DNA of 64,000 nucleotides from Aestuariibaculum lutulentum (GTDB taxonomy: Bacteria > Bacteroidota > Bacteroidia > Flavobacteriales > Flavobacteriaceae). The position numbers were made by a program, and so were the translations under genes. Of this stretch, positions 60,194-64,000 are shown piece by piece (position 1 is the stretch's first letter; every line of letters begins with the position of its first letter). The notes under the pieces were generated by a model. That model was not told the DNA's origin. It worked only from the letters and a program-made list of their open reading frames with translations, and searched no databases. The stretch is from positions 409,501 to 473,500 of the forward strand of contig NZ_CP136709.1 in assembly GCF_032926325.1 (NCBI RefSeq), in the 5' to 3' direction.

Positions 60194-61687
60194 TTAATTT
60201 TTATCACTGTTAAATATATTCTTTAAAATTGAATTCAAATCAATTCTCTTTTGGAGCTCATTCCACGTAAAAATTACAGATATAACCACCACTACTAGCA
60301 TTACTGGATAGCGAAGAATACCCCGAGAAATAAATGTTGTTAAATAAGATATTAGGCAAATACAAAAACATATTAAGAATGTTCTATAAAAAGATTTACT
60401 CAAAGTTATTCCATACAAATTATGAATTATAACCTTCAATGAAACCAAATGTATTACATAATAAATTAATAGGCCTACACCAACTCCTGTCAATCCTCCT
60501 AAACTAAAAGAGTAAATACATAAAAAAAACATCAATAAATTAAAGCCTATCGAAGTTTTCAAAAAAACTTTTCTGTCTCCTTTAGCAATTATTACATAGC
60601 CTAAGGAAAACGATACTGCCTTAAATAAAGTCCCTAAAATACCAAAAGTTAACAAACCTTTAATTCCAAAAAATTCCTTAGTATAAAGAACTGTTATTAT
60701 CTGAGGTATAAAAGTCAAAAAAACAGTAATAACGCAAGTAATTATTAAAACAGCTATATCAGCTTGCTCATTAACATAACGACTGATTAACTCTTTATCT
60801 TTATTAATCGCAGCTAATCTAGGATAATAGTCGGTACCCATAGCATTAAAAACCATACCTACATATGAATTAATTACCAAAAGACCAGCATTATAAAACC
60901 CAACAGTATCCAGCCCACTACTATCTCTAATATATACTTGAATTAACCATAATGTTAAAGCCACCAAAAGCGCGTTAAGGCTCATTGTTGCTCCCAGCAA
61001 AATAACATCTTTACTTTTTGTAATAATCTCTTTAAGACCCAATTTTTCATCCTGAACTTCATTATCTTTTTCCTTTTCATAGTAATAAAAAACTAAGTAA
61101 CTAATAAAGAAACTTATTACTATTGAAGGTACAATCCCATTAAGTTTAAAAAAATAATATAAAGGGACCGATACAATAAGGCTTAAGAAACTACCCCATA
61201 AATTTGCCTTTGCCAATCTTCTTAACTTATGAGTGCCTTGAAGTATAACTTTTTTTCCACTTGCTAACTGAGCCAATAAAACGGAAATAGACAACCAAAT
61301 AAATGCATAAGTATATTTTGAATCACCAAAAGTCCATAAGCTTAGCCATTTGGAAAAGATTATTGTTAGTAATGCCCCAAAAACTCCTGTTATCCAAAAT
61401 AACTTTTTTAAAATATAAACAAACTTTTTATACTCCTTTTTTTTCTCTCCAGAATAGTATTCAGAAACCTCTTTAACAGCACTTGTATCTAACCCGAGTT
61501 TAGTAAAATCGACCACCACCCTAAGTGTTGTAGTAAGTAATCCTAAAATACCAAAGCCTGTAGCTCCTATTAACAAAGTAACTACCTTGGTTTTGATGAC
61601 TGATATTAAAATAGTAAAAACCTGTACTCCTCCAAATAATGAAGTTGATTTTAAAATTTGTTTATATGATGTTTTATCGTAATTCAA
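60194..61687 (-). CDS. O-antigen translocase / Wzx-type flippase
   Basis: A 497-residue polytopic protein with about 12-14 hydrophobic helices of the MOP superfamily. Opening KSTSLFGGVQVFTILISVIKTKVVTLLIGATGFGILGLL and the GTDYYPRLAAINKDKE motif after the middle helices are typical of RfbX/WzxE-like translocases that flip undecaprenyl-linked oligosaccharides across the inner membrane. It starts with TTG (61687), three bases after the aminotransferase stop; no ATG follows for over 200 codons. A second flippase fragment lies at the window end. Confidence 0.88.
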   Translation of the reverse strand: MNYDKTSYKQILKSTSLFGGVQVFTILISVIKTKVVTLLIGATGFGILGLLTTTLRVVVDFTKLGLDTSAVKEVSEYYSGEKKKEYKKFVYILKKLFWITGVFGALLTIIFSKWLSLWTFGDSKYTYAFIWLSISVLLAQLASGKKVILQGTHKLRRLAKANLWGSFLSLIVSVPLYYFFKLNGIVPSIVISFFISYLVFYYYEKEKDNEVQDEKLGLKEIITKSKDVILLGATMSLNALLVALTLWLIQVYIRDSSGLDTVGFYNAGLLVINSYVGMVFNAMGTDYYPRLAAINKDKELISRYVNEQADIAVLIITCVITVFLTFIPQIITVLYTKEFFGIKGLLTFGILGTLFKAVSFSLGYVIIAKGDRKVFLKTSIGFNLLMFFLCIYSFSLGGLTGVGVGLLIYYVIHLVSLKVIIHNLYGITLSKSFYRTFLICFCICLISYLTTFISRGILRYPVMLVVVVISVIFTWNELQKRIDLNSILKNIFNSDKN

Positions 61688-61690
61688 ACG

Positions 61691-62794
61691 TTAATCAAAT
61701 TCTACCAATGCTTTAATTATTATCTCCAAATCCTTATCCGATAACAATGGGTTCATTGGCAAGCTTAAAACTTCATCATGAATCTGCTCGGTAATAGGAA
61801 ATTCACAATCCTTTAAATCAGCGTACGCCTCCTGCTTATGGACGGGAATAGGATAATGGATTGCCGTTTCAACGCCTTTACTTAATAAATATTTTTTAAG
61901 TTCGTTTCTTTTAGAGCATCTTACAACAAACAAATGAAAAACGTGCTCTTCAATATTCGAAACAAAAGGAAGTAAAATATTTTCCGATTTTACCCTATTA
62001 AAATAAAATTTGGCAATATCACGACGCTTACTATTATCGCTATTTAATTCCTTTAGTTTTATTCTTAAAAACGCAGCCTGTATTTCATCTAACCTACAAT
62101 TAAACCCTTTTTCTTTATTAATGTAAGCTGATGTTCTTCCATAATTTCGAAGTTTCACAACCAACTCGGCCAGATCTTTATTATTTGTTGTTACAGCTCC
62201 TCCATCACCTAAAGCCCCCAAATTCTTTGTAGGATAAAAACTGAAAGCCCCGGCATCTGAAACATTACCTGCTTTTCGTCCATCCTTTCTCGAAGCCCCA
62301 TGAGCCTGGGCTGCGTCTTCAATTAAAAGTAAATTATACTTTTTACAAATTTTTTCTAAGGAATCAAAATCGTATAACTGGCCATATAGATGAACACCAA
62401 GTATTGCCCTTGTTTTAGAATTAATTTTCTGTTCTATATTTTGAGGATTAATGTTAAATGTTGAATAAAGAGGCTCAACTAAAACAGGTTTTAAACCAGA
62501 ATTACTTATTGCTAATATCGTAGCGATATAAGTATTTGCAGGAACTATAACTTCATCTCCCTCTCTTAAATAACCAAGAATTTTATATGCTTCAAAAATA
62601 AGCATAATAGCATCCAAGCCATTACTCACTCCAATACAATATTGCACACCACAAAATTGGGCAAATTCCTTTTCGAAAGCTTCAACCTCTTCCCCTAAAA
62701 TGTAGTTGCTTGAATCTAGAAAAGACTTGAAAACTGTTAAAAAATCGTTTTCAAATCTGCTATTTAGCTTATGTAAATCTAAAAACTTAATCAT
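61691..62794 (-). CDS. DegT/DnrJ/EryC1/StrS aminotransferase (FdtB-like)
   Basis: A 367-residue PLP-dependent sugar aminotransferase. Visible are VEAFEKEFAQFCGVQYCIGVSNGLDAI, the EDAAQAHGA cofactor site, and FSFYPTKNLGALGDGGAVTT with the Schiff-base lysine (in PTKN). RLDEIQAAFLRIKL and the C-terminal AIHYPIPVHKQEAY complete the family pattern. The closest functional group is FdtB/QdtB, 3-amino-sugar formation after the FdtA/QdtA isomerase, which is encoded at 56.5 kb. Its start overlaps the upstream stop by one base (TAATG). Confidence 0.92.
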   Translation of the reverse strand: MIKFLDLHKLNSRFENDFLTVFKSFLDSSNYILGEEVEAFEKEFAQFCGVQYCIGVSNGLDAIMLIFEAYKILGYLREGDEVIVPANTYIATILAISNSGLKPVLVEPLYSTFNINPQNIEQKINSKTRAILGVHLYGQLYDFDSLEKICKKYNLLLIEDAAQAHGASRKDGRKAGNVSDAGAFSFYPTKNLGALGDGGAVTTNNKDLAELVVKLRNYGRTSAYINKEKGFNCRLDEIQAAFLRIKLKELNSDNSKRRDIAKFYFNRVKSENILLPFVSNIEEHVFHLFVVRCSKRNELKKYLLSKGVETAIHYPIPVHKQEAYADLKDCEFPITEQIHDEVLSLPMNPLLSDKDLEIIIKALVEFD

Positions 62795-63750
62795 TATAAA
62801 TCTATGCTAAAGGAATCTTGTAAATAAACATTACAACCAAACTCTTCCTTTTGTTTTAATAAGCCCTCATTATACCCTTTAATACTATTATCGCTAATAG
62901 TCCCCATAGAAAAAAACTTTTTGCCCTCTTCCTTATATTTATCTATTAAAAATAAAAACAAATAATCTAATGCCCGAAATCTTTCACCCTCTGAAGTTGT
63001 TGCTCCATACTGAGATTTAACAACATTCTTATTTTCAAAAATAGTAATACCTGCCAAAATTTGATTCCCTAAATAAATATTGAATTGTTTTATATTCTTA
63101 GGAAAATTTCTTTTTAACAGAGTTATTTCTTCTAATCTATGAACAGGTTTTGAATTAAATCTTTCTAACAATCTGGGTTGTAAAACATTTATCCAGAATT
63201 CATCAAAAGTATCATCTTCTTTAATCTCAAAACCAACATCCCTTCCCTTTTTATAATGTTTAAGTTTAGTTTTATGGATACTAAACCCTTTTTCAAAATC
63301 AATAGCTAAAACCATTTGACGCTGAAACAAACTATATTTTTGGCCAATTATAAAAGAAATCTCTGAAGTAGGCTTATCACAGTAGAATTCAGGAATTTCC
63401 CTTATTGTAATTTTGGAAATATTAATTTGTTTACAATATTTTTGAATTACTTCAAAAACAGAAAATACTTTAACTACCGATATGTTATTTGGTAATAGCA
63501 CTCCTCCATAAGTTAATCCTTGATGTGAATATATTTCCTGTCCAGATTTATTAGCTGGTAAAATAGCTTGCAATTTATTCCTTTGAAATATCAGCAGTGA
63601 AAAATCTTCAAAACGATCACTGTGATATTCCATAAAATCTCTATGAAATAAAAAGGTTCCATTTTTTGACTTAGCAACAAAATCATTCCATTGTTCATAA
63701 TATTCCTTAGAATACTTTACAACTTTAAAATCATCAAAATGTCCTTGCAT
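62794..63750 (-). CDS. FemAB/GNAT-like acyltransferase of the glycan cluster
   Basis: A 318-residue protein with two GNAT-like halves of the FemAB type. The first opens FKVVKYSKEYYEQWNDFVAKSKNGTFLFHRDFMEYH. The second contains QFNIYLGNQILAGITIFENKNVVKSQYGATTSEGERFRALDYLFLFLIDKYKEEGKKFFSMG, the acyl-donor fold. Such genes often sit beside FdtA/FdtB-like genes and may supply the N-acyl step on the 3-amino sugar, or add an amino acid. The exact reaction is not readable. It is translationally coupled to the aminotransferase. Confidence 0.8.
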   Translation of the reverse strand: MQGHFDDFKVVKYSKEYYEQWNDFVAKSKNGTFLFHRDFMEYHSDRFEDFSLLIFQRNKLQAILPANKSGQEIYSHQGLTYGGVLLPNNISVVKVFSVFEVIQKYCKQINISKITIREIPEFYCDKPTSEISFIIGQKYSLFQRQMVLAIDFEKGFSIHKTKLKHYKKGRDVGFEIKEDDTFDEFWINVLQPRLLERFNSKPVHRLEEITLLKRNFPKNIKQFNIYLGNQILAGITIFENKNVVKSQYGATTSEGERFRALDYLFLFLIDKYKEEGKKFFSMGTISDNSIKGYNEGLLKQKEEFGCNVYLQDSFSIDL

Positions 63751-63765
63751 TGCTAAATTCTTAAG

Positions 63766-64000
63766 TTATTCTTCATGACTCACAACCCCAAACAATGAAC
63801 TTCCAAAAATGAGCAAAATTATTCCGTAGTACATTATATAAGTAACAAAATGAGCTACAACAGCACCTTCAACACTATCGAACAAATCGATAAAAAATAT
63901 ACTGGTTGTATACAGCGCTATAATTAAAAAAGCTTCCGTTAAAATATAATGCCAGAACATTTTCTTTGCAAGAAACTGATAGGCAATAACAGTTGATAAC
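63766..64000 (-). CDS. Probable flippase (MOP superfamily), C-terminal part only
   Basis: The frame is open from the window end at 64000 through an internal Met at 63960 to the stop at 63766. The 77 visible residues read LSTVIAYQFLAKKMFWHYIL and then two hydrophobic helices (EAFLIIALYTTSIFFIDLF and VVAHFVTYIMYYGIILLIFG), with a short tail GVVSHEE. This is what the last helices of a Wzx-like exporter look like. It ends 15 bases before the FemAB-like gene and is probably the previous gene of the same operon. Family assignment is tentative. Confidence 0.55.
   Translation of the reverse strand, partial: LSTVIAYQFLAKKMFWHYILTEAFLIIALYTTSIFFIDLFDSVEGAVVAHFVTYIMYYGIILLIFGSSLFGVVSHEE

Overview
This window is chromosomal DNA from a member of the Bacteroidota, most likely a (probably marine) Flavobacteriaceae species. 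The signs are: -7 promoter boxes of the TAnnTTTG type, a near-absence of Shine-Dalgarno sequences except in front of rpsU, SusC/SusD outer-membrane uptake genes with a FecR/ECF sigma pair, an S46 dipeptidyl-peptidase, and small families typical of the group (DUF3467, DUF2851, DUF2721, Fer4_19). It is low in GC and densely coded. No gene-free stretch exceeds about 225 bases. I see no CRISPR array, insertion sequence, prophage or rRNA gene.

Region 1 (1-3.3 kb): the start of a QueD/PTPS-like gene, idi, prfC, a small ferredoxin-like protein whose promoter carries a perfect palindrome, and a DUF3467 gene. Region 2 (3.3-17.9 kb, minus strand): the information-processing block. In transcription order it is xerC-hpf, then tRNA-Thr(TGT), tRNA-Tyr, tRNA-Gly, tRNA-Thr(GGT), tuf, tRNA-Trp, secE, nusG, rplK, rplA, rplJ, rplL, rpoB, rpoC. 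Three long perfect hairpins without U-tracts separate tuf/tRNA-Trp, rplL/rpoB and rpoB/rpoC. A strong promoter for the tRNA-tuf unit lies between the hpf stop codon and the hpf terminator.

Region 3 (18-34.5 kb): a DUF3500 lipoprotein and a partner resembling a HupE ectodomain; rpsU with its own strong SD; an acyl-CoA dehydrogenase; a ComEA-like protein; a Na+/alanine symporter; a K+ channel; PspC and DUF2851 proteins; DUF2721; a structured intergenic element; a LolC/E-like permease divergent from a NamZ (DUF1343) muramidase and a LACTB-like serine hydrolase; a DPP11-type peptidase; a YkgJ-type cysteine-cluster protein; and a methyltransferase.

Region 4 (34.5-48.1 kb, minus strand): an ECF sigma-FecR-SusC-SusD-DUF4843-PKD-like locus, followed after a terminator by a three-gene operon of TlpA-type thioredoxin-fold proteins, two of which are tandem paralogues. 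No carbohydrate-active enzyme is present, so this looks like a signal-controlled uptake system for a non-polysaccharide or redox-sensitive ligand. A plus-strand terminator opposite the susC leader suggests a DonS-like antisense RNA. This locus is the best candidate for an undescribed system.

Region 5 (48.2-64 kb): a conserved TPR/beta-barrel envelope pair, divergent ftsE, and then a surface-glycan (O-antigen-type) cluster. It holds glycosyltransferases, FdtA/FdtB-like amino-sugar enzymes, acyltransferases, a FemAB-like protein and two flippases (one cut by the window end), in blocks of alternating polarity. Several genes here and elsewhere (the LolC/E permease, the ECF sigma, the main flippase) appear to start with TTG.
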